Shown: one piece after another, positions 1 to 8,843 of the stretch
How positions within the stretch are numbered: position 1 is the stretch's first letter
Layout: the number at the start of each line of letters is the position of its first letter
Assembly: GCA_910575155.1 (NCBI GenBank)
Contig: CAJTDX010000007.1
Span: 62,001 to 126,000, forward strand
DNA: 64,000 nt
Reading direction: 5' to 3'
Source: Lachnospiraceae bacterium
Lineage (GTDB): Bacteria; Bacillota; Clostridia; Lachnospirales; Lachnospiraceae
Notes under the pieces: model-generated
What the model was told of the DNA's origin: nothing
What the model saw: the letters and a program-made list of their open reading frames with translations, nothing else
Databases searched by the model: none
Translations under genes and position numbers: made by a program

Positions 1-184
1 GACTTTCCTGACCCATATTATTGACACTTATATGGGTAACTCTGTATTGCTGAATAACGGCTCCGTCGGCAATATCCTCATGATCAATAACCAGAGACTC
101 TCCCGTCCGCTGCTGCGTCTCACTTCAGATGAATATATTGATCTTGGAAAGCACCCTGAACTTTATATTCAGGCAATTATTTAA
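1..184 (+). CDS. C-terminal tail of an HD-GYP-like protein (partial)
   Basis: An open frame enters from the left edge and stops at TAA 182-184. The 60 visible residues contain a GSVGNILMINNQRLSRPLLRL-like stretch followed by EYIDLGKHPEL. This resembles the short beta-rich tail that follows the HD-GYP phosphodiesterase domain in clostridial proteins (glycine-containing turn, LSRPLLRL, then a D-L pair). The catalytic HD and GYP motifs lie outside the window, so the assignment rests only on the tail pattern. It is co-directional with the DUF1292 gene 26 bp downstream and may be cotranscribed with it. Confidence 0.5.
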   Translation, partial: TFLTHIIDTYMGNSVLLNNGSVGNILMINNQRLSRPLLRLTSDEYIDLGKHPELYIQAII

Positions 185-210
185 TATGTAGAAAGAATGA
201 GGTAATTTTT

Positions 211-555
211 ATGAGTGACAATCCCAATACCAGCCCTCTGAGCGACATGGATGAAGACGATATGGAAGATGTGCGTGTCACCTTAACCATGGATGATGAT
301 TCTGAGGTAGAATGCAGAATTCTCACAATTTTCGATTTAGACGACCATGATTATATTGTTTTGCTTCCTCTGGACAGCGAAGGCGAGGATAACGAAGAAG
401 GCGAAGTATTTATTTACCGTTATTTTGAAGATTCAGAAGGAAATCCCAACCTTGAGGATATTAACAGTGAAGAAGAATATGAAGCGGTGGCAGACCGCTT
501 TGAAGAACTCTTAGACGAGGCGGAATGGGACGCTTTGCTGGATGATGATGAATGA
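211..555 (+). CDS. DUF1292 family acidic protein
   Basis: This is a 114-aa, strongly acidic protein with Asp/Glu runs at both ends. The core (VRVTLTMDDDSEVECRILTIF, then DYIVLLPLDS and EVFIYRY) matches DUF1292, the YrzB-type family found across Firmicutes. Family members are small cytoplasmic proteins without a settled biochemical role. The ATG at 211 is preceded by GAGGT about 9 bp upstream. The length is normal for the family and there are no membrane segments. The downstream neighbour (uvrD) is convergent. Confidence 0.85.
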   Translation: MSDNPNTSPLSDMDEDDMEDVRVTLTMDDDSEVECRILTIFDLDDHDYIVLLPLDSEGEDNEEGEVFIYRYFEDSEGNPNLEDINSEEEYEAVADRFEELLDEAEWDALLDDDE

Positions 556-598
556 TACCAACCGTCCTCTTTGACAGTGTTCTGAACTCTGTATAAAT

Positions 599-712
599 GA
601 AAGTATTGCACCGGCAGTTGATTGACGTACCAATACCTGCTCAGACATCTGACAACACGGAATATAAATTTCAGGCATATTACCTGATTCTGATCGTCGG
701 CGCAATACTTTC
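599..712. other. Intergenic inverted-repeat structure (possible small RNA or MITE)
   Basis: Two perfect 11-bp arms, GAAAGTATTGC (599-609) and GCAATACTTTC (702-712), enclose about 90 bp with smaller hairpins such as CAGG...CCTG. A TTGACA box lies at 571-576 and TATAAA at 592-597, a short 15-bp spacer, so transcription could start near the left arm. No convincing ORF overlaps. It could be a structured RNA or a non-autonomous inverted-repeat element; only the pairing is directly seen. Confidence 0.3.
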
Positions 713-742
713 TATTTGGGCTTTTACAAATAAATCTGAACT

Positions 743-2602
743 TCAGCCGGATGTCCCCTGCATTTCCGATATAAATCTGGAAACCTCCAGCTCTCTTCCA
801 TTGAACTTTTTCACACTGTGAACATGCAATCGCTCTTTGGCACGGGTGATTCCCACATAGAACATTCTCCGTTCTTCCTGCAGATCTGCATCCAGAAGGG
901 CTTTTTTATACGGCATCAATTCCTCATTGACATCCAAAATATGTACAATCGGATATTCCAGCCCTTTGGCGCTGTGGAGCGTAGCAAGGGAAACACAGTC
1001 TGTCAGCGTTTCCTGACGGCGTTTCTGTTCCAACAGCTCTTTGGTATACTCCTCCATATGAGAAAACCACGCCTCATAACTGGAAAACGCCTGCGCATCG
1101 TCCTGCAGTTCATCCAGCACCTCCAACAGATTATCCTGACTGATTCTGCGGTAATCTGCATATTCCTTAAGAAAATTCTCATATCCAATGCCCATGCGGA
1201 TATAATTCAGGGCCGCATAAGGCGAAAGACGGCTCAGTACCCGTAAGTCGGCCTCTAATTGCTCAATCCGTTCTGCAACCCAGTGCTGCTTCTTATCATA
1301 AAAATAATCCGCCCACACGTCAAACGCCACATCAGACTCTTCGAGACTCTCCCTGGTAATATAGCGGTTGGGACGATTCATAATCTTCAAAAGATCCTGA
1401 CGGCTGCGGCTTCCGAGAGCCAGACGAATGTATGTCAGCAGATCTCTGGTAATCCAATGTTCATAGAGATTGGGAATGTTATCCCTGGTACGGAAAGGAA
1501 TGTTGTACGCCATAAGCTGGGACATAAAGTATCTGGGCTGGGTATTGGTGCGGAACAAAACGGCAATGTCATTATAAGACGCTCCCTGCCGGCAGGATTT
1601 TAAAATATGCTCTATAATCGCTTTGCCTTCTTCCTGCTGTCCATTCCAGAGATGATAAAAAACCCGCCGCTGATTCCCCTCCGCTTTTACTTCTTTCTCC
1701 TGCCTGGCATGTATGATCTTATCAAACCGCTCGGAATTATGGGAAATCAACCGCAGCGACGCTTCCACAATCTCTTTGTGAGAACGGTAATTCACATCCA
1801 GAAGTACTCTTTTTGCCTCAGGATAAGCCTTCTCAAAACCCAGCATCAGCTCCGGCTTCGCACCCCGAAACCGATAAATGGACTGGTCGTCATCTCCTAC
1901 GGCAAACAGGTTATTCTCCGGCAGGGCAAGCATTCTCATAATCGCAAACTGGACACTGTTGATATCCTGAAATTCATCAATCAATATATAGCGGAATTTG
2001 TTCTGCCACGCGGAGAGAATGTCTTTGCGCTCTTTTAGCAGCTCATAGCAATATACCAGCATATCATCAAAATCAATCAGCCTGTGGCGGCGCATCCTCT
2101 GGTCATATCCCTGATAAATCTGCTCAAAAATCTCTTTGCCGCAATTTTTAGGATAATAATGTTCCAAACGGATTCCTGTGTTTTTCACCATACTGATTTC
2201 TCCCAGCAAATCGCCGATAAATTCATGTTCATCTTCATATTCCAAATGCATATTCTGAATGATTTCCCGAATAAATTGAAACCGCTGTTCTTCTCTGGCA
2301 ATATTTCCCCCATGAAACCCATAGGCATGTTTTAAAATCTGAAAAAAGACAGCATGAAAAGTCCCAAAGGTAACGGGCTCTTTCCTTCCCATCAGCCCCT
2401 GAAACCGCTCTTTCATCTCTGCTGCCGCCGCTCTGGTAAACGTGATGACGAGAATATGCGAAGCTTCTATTCCCTTTTGCAAAATCAGATGTCTGGTCCG
2501 CTCTGTGATAACAGTGGTCTTACCGGACCCCGGACCTGCCAATACCAGCATCGGTCCGGTTGTGTGTCCGATTGCCTCTGTCTGAGACTTGTTAAAACTC
2601 AT
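743..2602 (-). CDS. UvrD/PcrA-type superfamily 1 DNA helicase
   Basis: An ATP-dependent 3'-5' helicase of the UvrD/Rep/PcrA family, 619 aa from the preferred ATG. Visible motifs are the Walker A GPGSGKTT (about residues 23-30, Lys28), motif Ia TFTRAAAAEMKER, DEFQD (motif II), GDDDQSIYRFRGA (motif III), VNYRS (motif IV), TLHSAKGLEYPIV (motif V) and GITRAKERL (motif VI). The start at 2602 is chosen over an upstream in-frame codon at 2680. It is preceded by TAAGGG and lies 4 bp after the gltX stop, giving a tight gltX-uvrD operon. At about 619 aa it is shorter than PcrA (about 720-750 aa), as in many clostridial paralogues. Its role in repair is inferred from the family. Confidence 0.9.
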   Translation of the reverse strand: MSFNKSQTEAIGHTTGPMLVLAGPGSGKTTVITERTRHLILQKGIEASHILVITFTRAAAAEMKERFQGLMGRKEPVTFGTFHAVFFQILKHAYGFHGGNIAREEQRFQFIREIIQNMHLEYEDEHEFIGDLLGEISMVKNTGIRLEHYYPKNCGKEIFEQIYQGYDQRMRRHRLIDFDDMLVYCYELLKERKDILSAWQNKFRYILIDEFQDINSVQFAIMRMLALPENNLFAVGDDDQSIYRFRGAKPELMLGFEKAYPEAKRVLLDVNYRSHKEIVEASLRLISHNSERFDKIIHARQEKEVKAEGNQRRVFYHLWNGQQEEGKAIIEHILKSCRQGASYNDIAVLFRTNTQPRYFMSQLMAYNIPFRTRDNIPNLYEHWITRDLLTYIRLALGSRSRQDLLKIMNRPNRYITRESLEESDVAFDVWADYFYDKKQHWVAERIEQLEADLRVLSRLSPYAALNYIRMGIGYENFLKEYADYRRISQDNLLEVLDELQDDAQAFSSYEAWFSHMEEYTKELLEQKRRQETLTDCVSLATLHSAKGLEYPIVHILDVNEELMPYKKALLDADLQEERRMFYVGITRAKERLHVHSVKKFNGRELEVSRFISEMQGTSG

Positions 2603-2606
2603 ATAA

Positions 2607-4076
2607 TTAACCCTTAGCTGTATCTGCCTGCAGCTTTGCCACCGCTGCCCGCAGTCTTGCCAGGGATTCTTCTTTGCCAAGCACTTCCATAAGCTCGGTA
2701 GCGCCTCCCGGCGTCATCTGTTTTCCGGATACCGCAGTGCGCACCGGCCACATAACATAGCCGTTTTTGCATCCTTTTTCTGAGACGTATTTACAAAGCG
2801 CATCATATAATGCATCATTGGAATAATCCTCCTGCGCTTCCAGGACAGGAAGCAGCTCTTTGAGAACCTCCAGGGAAGATTCCGGCGTAGTCTTCATTTT
2901 CTTATGGGCGTACATGGAACTGTCATAATCCGGCACTTGTTCAAAGAAGTCTATATGCTCTGCAATATCCGGAAAAATCTCAATCCTTGTCTTTACCATC
3001 GCTGCAATCTTCTTAAAATCAAGGTCTTTTGTCAGGCATTTTCTGATATAAGGTTGTGCCATCTCATAGAATTTATCAAAATCCATGGCTTTCAGATATT
3101 CTCCATTCATCCATTTCAGCTTCACAATATCAAAAACTGCCGGAGATTTGCTGATTCTGTGATAATCAAATTTCTCAATCAATTCCTCCAGGGTAAAAAT
3201 TTCCTGGTTTTCCTCGGGACTCCACCCTAACAGGGCAATATAATTCACCACTGCCTCTGTGAGAAATCCCTGATCGATCAATTCCTCAAAAGAAGCATGT
3301 CCGCTGCGCTTGGACAGCTTCTTATGGTTCTCGTCAGTAATCAGCGGCAAATGGATATAAACCGGAGACTCCCAGCCAAAAGCATCATAAAGCCTCTGAT
3401 ACTTAGGCGCAGAGGACAGATATTCATTTCCCCGCACTACATGAGTAATATTCATAGTGTGGTCATCCACCACATTTGCAAAATTATAAGTGGGATAACC
3501 GTCTGATTTGATCAGGATCATATCATCCAGCTCCGCGTTTTCCACGCTGATCTCTCCATACAGTTCGTCATGAAACGTGGTGGTTCCTTCTTTTGGAATA
3601 TTCTGGCGGATAACAAAAGGCTTTCCTGCGGCGAGATTTGCCTGCACTTCTTCCTCCGACAGAAAGAGGCAGTGTTTGTCATACATCATGATTTCCTTGC
3701 CCTCCACAATCTCTGTCTTTAAGGACTCCAGGCGTTCTCTGTCACAAAAACAATAGTACGCCTCTCCCCGCTCCACAAGTTTTCTGGCATACTCCATATA
3801 AATTCCGCTTTTCATACGTTCACTCTGGACGTATGGGCCAAAGCCGCCATCCTTGTCGGGTCCCTCGTCATGTTCCAGCCCCGCCTTGTCCAACGTCCGG
3901 TAAATAATCTCGGTGGCTCCTTCTACAAAGCGTTCCTGATCTGTATCCTCAATCCGGAGCATAAAATCTCCGCCTGCATGTTTTGCAATCAAAAATTCAT
4001 ACAGAGCTGAGCGAAGATTTCCCACATGCATCTTTCCCGTGGGACTGGGTGCGTATCTTGTTCGTACTTTATTCAT
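2607..4076 (-). CDS. gltX: Glutamyl-tRNA synthetase
   Basis: A class I aminoacyl-tRNA synthetase of 489 aa that charges tRNA-Glu (and, in many Firmicutes, tRNA-Gln for later amidation). The N-terminus [16 protein letters not shown] carries the HIGH signature as [12 protein letters not shown] is the KMSKS loop. The C-terminal half is the alpha-helical anticodon-binding region. The ATG at 4076 is preceded by AAGGAGAA at good spacing. The length is normal for the family. The upstream region is now truncated by a dispersed repeat that begins about 45 bp before the start, so its promoter must lie close to the gene or inside the repeat. Confidence 0.95.
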   Translation of the reverse strand: MNKVRTRYAPSPTGKMHVGNLRSALYEFLIAKHAGGDFMLRIEDTDQERFVEGATEIIYRTLDKAGLEHDEGPDKDGGFGPYVQSERMKSGIYMEYARKLVERGEAYYCFCDRERLESLKTEIVEGKEIMMYDKHCLFLSEEEVQANLAAGKPFVIRQNIPKEGTTTFHDELYGEISVENAELDDMILIKSDGYPTYNFANVVDDHTMNITHVVRGNEYLSSAPKYQRLYDAFGWESPVYIHLPLITDENHKKLSKRSGHASFEELIDQGFLTEAVVNYIALLGWSPEENQEIFTLEELIEKFDYHRISKSPAVFDIVKLKWMNGEYLKAMDFDKFYEMAQPYIRKCLTKDLDFKKIAAMVKTRIEIFPDIAEHIDFFEQVPDYDSSMYAHKKMKTTPESSLEVLKELLPVLEAQEDYSNDALYDALCKYVSEKGCKNGYVMWPVRTAVSGKQMTPGGATELMEVLGKEESLARLRAAVAKLQADTAKG

Positions 4077-4119
4077 TGTAATTCTCCTTTTTTCTTAGCT
4101 GATGCTTATTATATACCAC

Positions 4120-4155
4120 CCTTCCACAATTTACAAGTAAAAGGGCCGCCAGATC
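4120..4155. repeat. Left half of a dispersed repeat interrupted by an IS
   Basis: This 36-bp stretch matches positions 8724-8759 with one mismatch (CCTTCCRCAATTTACAAG, then TAAAAGGGCCGCCAGATC). It ends exactly where the 19-bp terminal repeat of the IS begins. The rest of the same repeat resumes at 6040. The last 10 bp, CCGCCAGATC, are duplicated at 6040-6049. Confidence 0.8.
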
Positions 4156-6039
4156 CACGACAAACGCATGAATGTGTTTCACGACCACATCCATACAACT
4201 AATAAATTTTTATAAATTTATAATCTGCTCCAGATGTTTTTCTGGGTTCATACCGATTGCATACCCGGAAGTTTGACAATTGAATAATCCAAAAAGTACT
4301 CGCAGGTAGCACAAAACCTGCTTTTTTTGTGTCAATTTATTTGTTTTTATATATGCTATTTTATGTTATTGTATGGTATAATAAGAGAAGGAGGGATGAT
4401 ACATGAATCTTCACATAACAAAATCTAAAAATGCAGAGTCTTTTTATATCTGCAAATCTTATGTAAAAGCAAATGGAAGCACTACTTCTACAATTGTACG
4501 CAAGCTGGGAACTTTAGAACAGCTTCTTCCCGAGCATGGCACTACAAGAGATGATGTTGTTGCATAGGCAAGAAATGAAGCAAAAATAGAGACTGAAAAA
4601 TACAAAATGGAAAAACAAGCAAAAACAGTATTGATCCCATTCCACGCTGACAGGCAATTAGATTATAGGAAACAGGCCTTCTTCCGCGGCGGCTATCTTT
4701 TTCTCCAATCCGTTTATTATCAGCTGCAAATGAATAAGATCTGCCGGAAGTTAAAACAGAAATATCATTTCAAGTATGATATCAACGCAATCCTGTCTGA
4801 CTTGATCTACACAAAGATTTTGGAGCCTTGCAGCAAGCGTTCTTCTTACAAGGCAACATCTGCGTTTTTAGAGAAACCTTCTTACGAACTCCATGATGTG
4901 TACCAGGCATTGGATGTCCTTGGCGCTGAATGTGACCTAATCCAGGCAGAAGTCTATAAAAACAGCCATTATCTTGGAAAGAGAAATGACAAGATCATTT
5001 ATGTAGTGATGCCAGACTGGGTTCTGAATCCATCAGGGAATACAATCACATGGGAGAACGAGCTTATATCGTATCGCAGTCCATCAAAAAGCTGAAGAAA
5101 GAAGCAAAAGAATGGGCTTTAAATCCGCAAGGCTTTAAAAGAATATCTGATGATACCCCTGTCGATATCACAAAGCTTTCTGCGGATGACAAAGGGCTTT
5201 ATTACAAAGACGAACCCTATACCACAAAGAAACTGCATCAGCGCTTGATCATTACGTATTCCCCTAAATATGCCCTTTATCAGAAATCGATCCGTGACAA
5301 ACAGGTAGAGAGAGCACAGAAGATGCTGGATTCAGGGAAGTCCAAAAAAATCGGAAAAATCCCAATGACCCGGCCCGTTTTATTGGAAAAATAGCAGTTA
5401 CAGAAGAAGGGGAAGCTGCTGATATCCAACATTATCTGGATGAAAAGAAGATTTCTGACGAAGCTGGGTACGACGGACTCTATGCAGTATGCACAGACCT
5501 TTTGGATGATGAGGTCAGTGATATCCTAAAAGTAAGTGAGGGCAGATAGAGGAATGTTTGCGGATCATGAAAACAGATTTTTGTGCAAGGCCGGTTTATT
5601 TACAGGATGAAAATCGGATCAAAGCACATTTTCTGATTTGTTTTCTCGCATTAACACTCTACCGTTTTCTTGAGAAAAAACTGGATTATAAGTATACCTG
5701 CGGAGAAGTATTAGATACACTAAAAGCAATAAATTTCGCCGGAATACAGGAACAGGGATTTATCCCACTATACAGGAGGGAGCTTATCACGGATGCGCTC
5801 CATGAAGTCTGTGGTTTCCGAACGGATTATCAATTCATAACCAAAAGCAGCATGAGAACCATTCAGAAAAAAGTAAAGGGAAAGAATAAATTACTATAAT
5901 TCGTAACAACGAGAACAATCGCTGTAGCCCAGAAAATACAAGGGATACAGCAATTTTTTCTTTTGCTAACTGTCAAAGACAGGATTATACCAAAAATAGA
6001 TGAAATGTTCATAATTTATTCATTCATGCGTTTGTCGTG
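4156..6039. mobile_element. Decayed IS1634-type insertion sequence with terminal repeats and target duplication
   Basis: The element is bounded by perfect 19-bp inverted repeats: CACGACAAACGCATGAATG at 4156-4174 and its reverse complement at 6021-6039. It is flanked by a 10-bp direct repeat, CCGCCAGATC, at 4146-4155 and 6040-6049, the expected target-site duplication. The length, 1884 bp, fits a DDE transposase element of the IS4/IS1634 type. An uninterrupted version of the insertion site is present at 8724-8806. The only gene inside is a broken transposase, so the copy cannot move by itself. Confidence 0.85.
4403..5899 (+). pseudogene. IS1634-family DDE transposase, multiply disrupted
   Basis: The fragments read in order as one transposase. 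The first, MNLHITKSKNAESFYICKSY, starts at 4403 behind GGAGGG. An in-frame TAG follows at 4565-4567, then the same frame continues to about 5000. An internal deletion then removes the region where the DDE catalytic core should start. The frame shifts into 5050-5394 (RAYIVSQSIKKLKKEAKEW), shifts again near 5375 (RFIGKIAVTEEGE) and hits another stop near 5547. It ends with the typical C-terminus at 5558-5899 (FLICFLALTLYRFLEKKL, GFIPLYRRELITDALHE). One nonsense codon, at least one deletion and frameshifts make it non-functional. The family call rests on the C-terminal pattern. Confidence 0.85.
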
Positions 6040-6096
6040 CCGCCAGATCTGTGATTCAAATACCCCGGGACGTTTGCTTTTCGCCCGCGGCCATGC
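6040..6096. repeat. Right half of the interrupted dispersed repeat
   Basis: This matches 8750-8806 with two mismatches, including CCCCGGGAC and the GC-rich end GCCCGCGGCCATGC. The first 10 bp are the IS target duplication. Together with 4120-4155 it reconstitutes the same 83-bp unit seen intact at 8724-8806. Confidence 0.8.
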
Positions 6097-7077
6097 CTGG
6101 GTGTTTGACACATCAATAATCAAAAAAGTACTTCTAAACCTTGTAATAGGCTTATTTTTTTGTCAACTTTTTTTATACCACATCAACTTGACAAAGAACC
6201 AAACTAATTTACACTACCAAATAATTAAATTAGCATATTGCAGAAAGATTGATTTTTATCTACAAAAATTTTAGGAATTCAAAAGCTGACATACTTGTTC
6301 TCTATATGTGGAAAAATATAAGCAATGAATAGCTGATTTTCTTAATGCTTAACAAACCTACCACGGTGTCGTCGTGGTAGGTAGTTCCACATTTGTTTAC
6401 CTATAATGTATTGCAATCTTTGCAGTTGATAGTTACCTCAATTTAAAAAGAAAAGGCTTTTATTCTTTAAATTGATATTTTATGTTCTCACGTTCTATTA
6501 TAAAAGTTATATTTGCGCATGTTTGCTTCTAATGCGCTCTAAGCGTCAGTTACTATTAGAATTTCATAGAGTTTCCTTAAGCCTTGTGCGAGCAAAGATA
6601 CAACGAACGACACTCGTTGTTTCTATTATACACAGCTTCACTTTGGCAGTGTGGTTCTGCCGAATTTCGCCTTATGCATCAGCTACATATTGTGTTATAG
6701 GAACAAGGCAGAGTCAAAAGTTTTTTTAATATTTTCAATTAAACCAACTCCTTTCTTTGCCATTCGGGCAATATCATTATAACAAAGATAAGTTAATAAG
6801 TAAATAATTAGGTAATGTAAATTCAGAATAAACGCATGAATGAACATGTAGGGATATTTCAGAAAAAATTGTGCATATTTGCGAAGGTATATTTTACCAA
6901 TACTCTTTATCTGACATCGAAAATCGTATATACTATGCCTGAAATAAACCAGATCATAGTTTAGAAAGGTAAATAAAAGAGATGTCAAAGAAAGATACCA
7001 GGCTTCAGAGTTTATTTTGATTATTGATTTTCACATGATATAGCTACAAGAAAATTAATTTTATTTTGATAAATAAT
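6097..7077. other. Non-coding A+T-rich gap with hairpins
   Basis: No gene is supported across about 980 bp; the short frames here lack ribosome binding sites and family resemblance. A 10-bp perfect hairpin ACCTACCACG / CGTGGTAGGT lies at 6356-6382 but has no U-tract. A second region at 6581-6709 can close a GCCTTGT / ACAAGGC helix around an ACAACGA / TCGTTGT hairpin (6600-6620), followed by a T7 run at 6720-6726. This could be a structured RNA or decayed mobile DNA. Confidence 0.35.
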
Positions 7078-7181
7078 TCATTGGAAATAGATAATGCAGT
7101 TATAAGTTTCCTCATAACTGCATTGTTTACTGATAGTAATTATTATTTTTTTTGATAATGCATTCAAAATATGCCGTTTGC

Positions 7182-7556
7182 TCGGATTCAGGAGTTTTAA
7201 AGCCCACATAGCCTGTTCAGCAGTCCAGTCCATACTATCCATTAAATTCTTGATAGAGAATAAAATGCTTTCTAGCCTGCCCTGCTCCAGTCCAATCAAA
7301 ATGTCTCGTTCTTCTACACCTTTGCTTAGATTACACATAGGAGACACCTCACTTGTAAGGTTATTTGTTAAGTTTACAGGAATATACACTTTGTTCGGAT
7401 TCAGGAATTTTTAAAGCCTGCATAGCCTGTTCAGCAGTCCAATCCATACTATCCATTAAATTCTTGATAGAGGATAAAATGCCCTGTTCCAACCCAATCA
7501 AAATGCCCTGTTCTTCAACGCCTTTACTTAGATTACACATAAGAGACACCTCACTT
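7182..7556 (-). repeat. Tandem duplication of the 3' end of an Rpn-family gene
   Basis: Two imperfect direct copies of about 165 bp lie at 7182-7354 and 7395-7556. The right copy is the real 3' end of the Rpn-family gene (MCNLSKGVEEQGILIG and NLMDSMDWTAEQAM). The left copy encodes the same residues with substitutions (MCNLSKGVEERDILIG) and can be read as a separate 103-aa frame, 7078-7389. Small indels separate them. It looks like a partial tandem duplication and not an independent gene. Confidence 0.8.
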
Positions 7557-8320
7557 TCTAATTCCTTTGTCATCTTAATTTTAAAATCATTCTGTAATAT
7601 TATCTTCTTTTCTTCTGGTTCTTTTTGAGAAGAAAGAAGTACCTCCAGGAGCTTTAGTATTCCAGTATATCTCTCGTCCTGGGAATTTCCAAGGCAGATC
7701 ATAATTGCTGTCATTAAGTCATAATTTTCTTTCTTTTCAGATACCATTCCAATTAGATTCTCTTCCTGGATGATGTATCTTGTAATGGTATTTTTCCGGT
7801 GTGCCGGCGGGTTAATACAAATCCAAATGGAGTAAACTTTCCGAATCTTCTCATAATGAGAATCTGTAAATTCTGTTCCGTATTGTGCGGAAATTAAGCG
7901 GCTGCAGTAGTAGATGCCGCGTTTTATTATTGGATAGCCAGGGTAAAAATCATTTTGTGCTTCGACATTTAAAATTAATTTTATGGTTTCTTTTGTTCTG
8001 GGAACAGAAGCGAAAAAACGTATGTCATAGTTAATTGTGCCTTCTGTAATTGTACTGTCTTCCGTGCCGCTGCGGCTTATTTGCTCGCTGCGGAACGGTG
8101 TTTCATCCTGGTTTACCGGGATTTTGGAAATTGTTGGGTGATCTTCTATATACTCCTGTGCAATTTGTTCCACGTCAAAATCCCGATATTCTTCCAGACA
8201 GCTTTTCATAATCCATGCAAGGATAATTTTATTTGCAAGCAGCCGTTTACAAGATGCATCATAATTTGCTTTATTACTTGCTGTGCTAATGTTTTTTGCA
8301 AGCATGTTCTCAATTTCCAT
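7361..8320 (-). CDS. Rpn-family PD-(D/E)XK nuclease/putative transposase
   Basis: A 319-aa protein of the type annotated as Rpn family recombination-promoting nuclease or PD-(D/E)XK nuclease family transposase, abundant in Lachnospiraceae. The nuclease core is visible as INYDIRF (metal-binding Asp) followed by KLILNVEAQND (ExQ). The C-terminal region is acidic and helical, with GILIGLEQG and DWTAEQAM motifs. The start ATG at 8320 has TTGGAG about 7 bp upstream. The last residues (KIPESEQSVYSCKLNK) run into the duplicated tail region, so the natural C-terminus may have been altered. E. coli Rpn proteins cut DNA and promote RecA-independent recombination; the same role here is inferred. Confidence 0.8.
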   Translation of the reverse strand: MEIENMLAKNISTASNKANYDASCKRLLANKIILAWIMKSCLEEYRDFDVEQIAQEYIEDHPTISKIPVNQDETPFRSEQISRSGTEDSTITEGTINYDIRFFASVPRTKETIKLILNVEAQNDFYPGYPIIKRGIYYCSRLISAQYGTEFTDSHYEKIRKVYSIWICINPPAHRKNTITRYIIQEENLIGMVSEKKENYDLMTAIMICLGNSQDERYTGILKLLEVLLSSQKEPEEKKIILQNDFKIKMTKELESEVSLMCNLSKGVEEQGILIGLEQGILSSIKNLMDSMDWTAEQAMQALKIPESEQSVYSCKLNK

Positions 8321-8610
8321 CGTGATTCTCCAATCTGTATTTTTTATCGTAAATTGCGTGCATTTGCTTATTATTTCATACTATCGGGATTTCTTTATGC
8401 TTTAATTATATATGGTAACAGTAAAAAAAACAATAAACGATTTTTTAGCACAATAATACCTTTGAATATATAAAATCTTGCCAATATTTTAAATCATGTG
8501 TACAGTATTCATAACAGTATTCCAAAGCAGGCACATAGTTTTTACAAAACATAAAACAGCCTTATTTCCGAGTTTTTCTGTTGCATCTCCGGCTATTAAG
8601 ACGTTCTCTA

Positions 8611-8727
8611 AAGGACGCTTATACCACAGAACAATTACTTCAGACTTTAAGGAACACAAAATTTGCAGATGTAGAAGAACAAGGATTTATGCCTGTATAT
8701 GAGTGTCAGAAGATAACGGATGACCTT
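8611..8727 (+). pseudogene. C-terminal fragment of an IS1634-like transposase
   Basis: The frame reads YTTEQLLQTLRNTKFADVEE then GFMPVYECQKITDDL. This aligns with the C-terminal segment of the transposase at 5558-5899 (YTCGEVLDTLKAINFAGIQE, GFIPLYRRELITDAL). It breaks off exactly where the dispersed repeat begins (8724). No start codon or catalytic residues remain. Confidence 0.65.
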
Positions 8728-8806
8728 CCGCAATTTACAAGTAAAAGGGCCGCCAGATCTGTGATTCAAACACCCCGGGACATTTGCTTTTCGCCCGCGG
8801 CCATGC
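8724..8806. repeat. Intact copy of the 83-bp dispersed repeat (empty IS site)
   Basis: This is the uninterrupted counterpart of the split copy at 4120-4155 plus 6040-6096. Here the CCGCCAGATC target is present once. The unit is GC-rich at its right end (CCCGGGAC, GCCCGCGGCCATGC) in otherwise A+T-rich DNA. Its function is unknown. Confidence 0.8.
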
Positions 8807-8843
8807 ACACAGATACGGCAGCCTTTACAAAACATAAATGACG

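Larger units (their letters stand above)
8541..8838. mobile_element. Second IS1634-like remnant bracketed by 15-bp direct repeats
   Basis: The sequence TTTACAAAACATAAA occurs at 8541-8555 and again at 8824-8838. Between the copies lie a short transposase C-terminal remnant and the intact 83-bp dispersed repeat. The direct repeats could be an old target duplication of a now mostly deleted element, though a chance match in A+T-rich DNA is possible. Confidence 0.4.

Noticed and set aside
597-1246. Plus-strand frames of 74 and 142 aa over the helicase gene region
   Set aside because: They lie antisense to the uvrD reading frame, or in its 3' flank, and show no family pattern or ribosome site.
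6472-6988. Two short frames of 85 and 97 aa in the non-coding gap
   Set aside because: No ribosome binding site and only low-complexity hydrophobic residues; a possible MAKKGVGLIENIKKTF start within the second is too short and unsupported.
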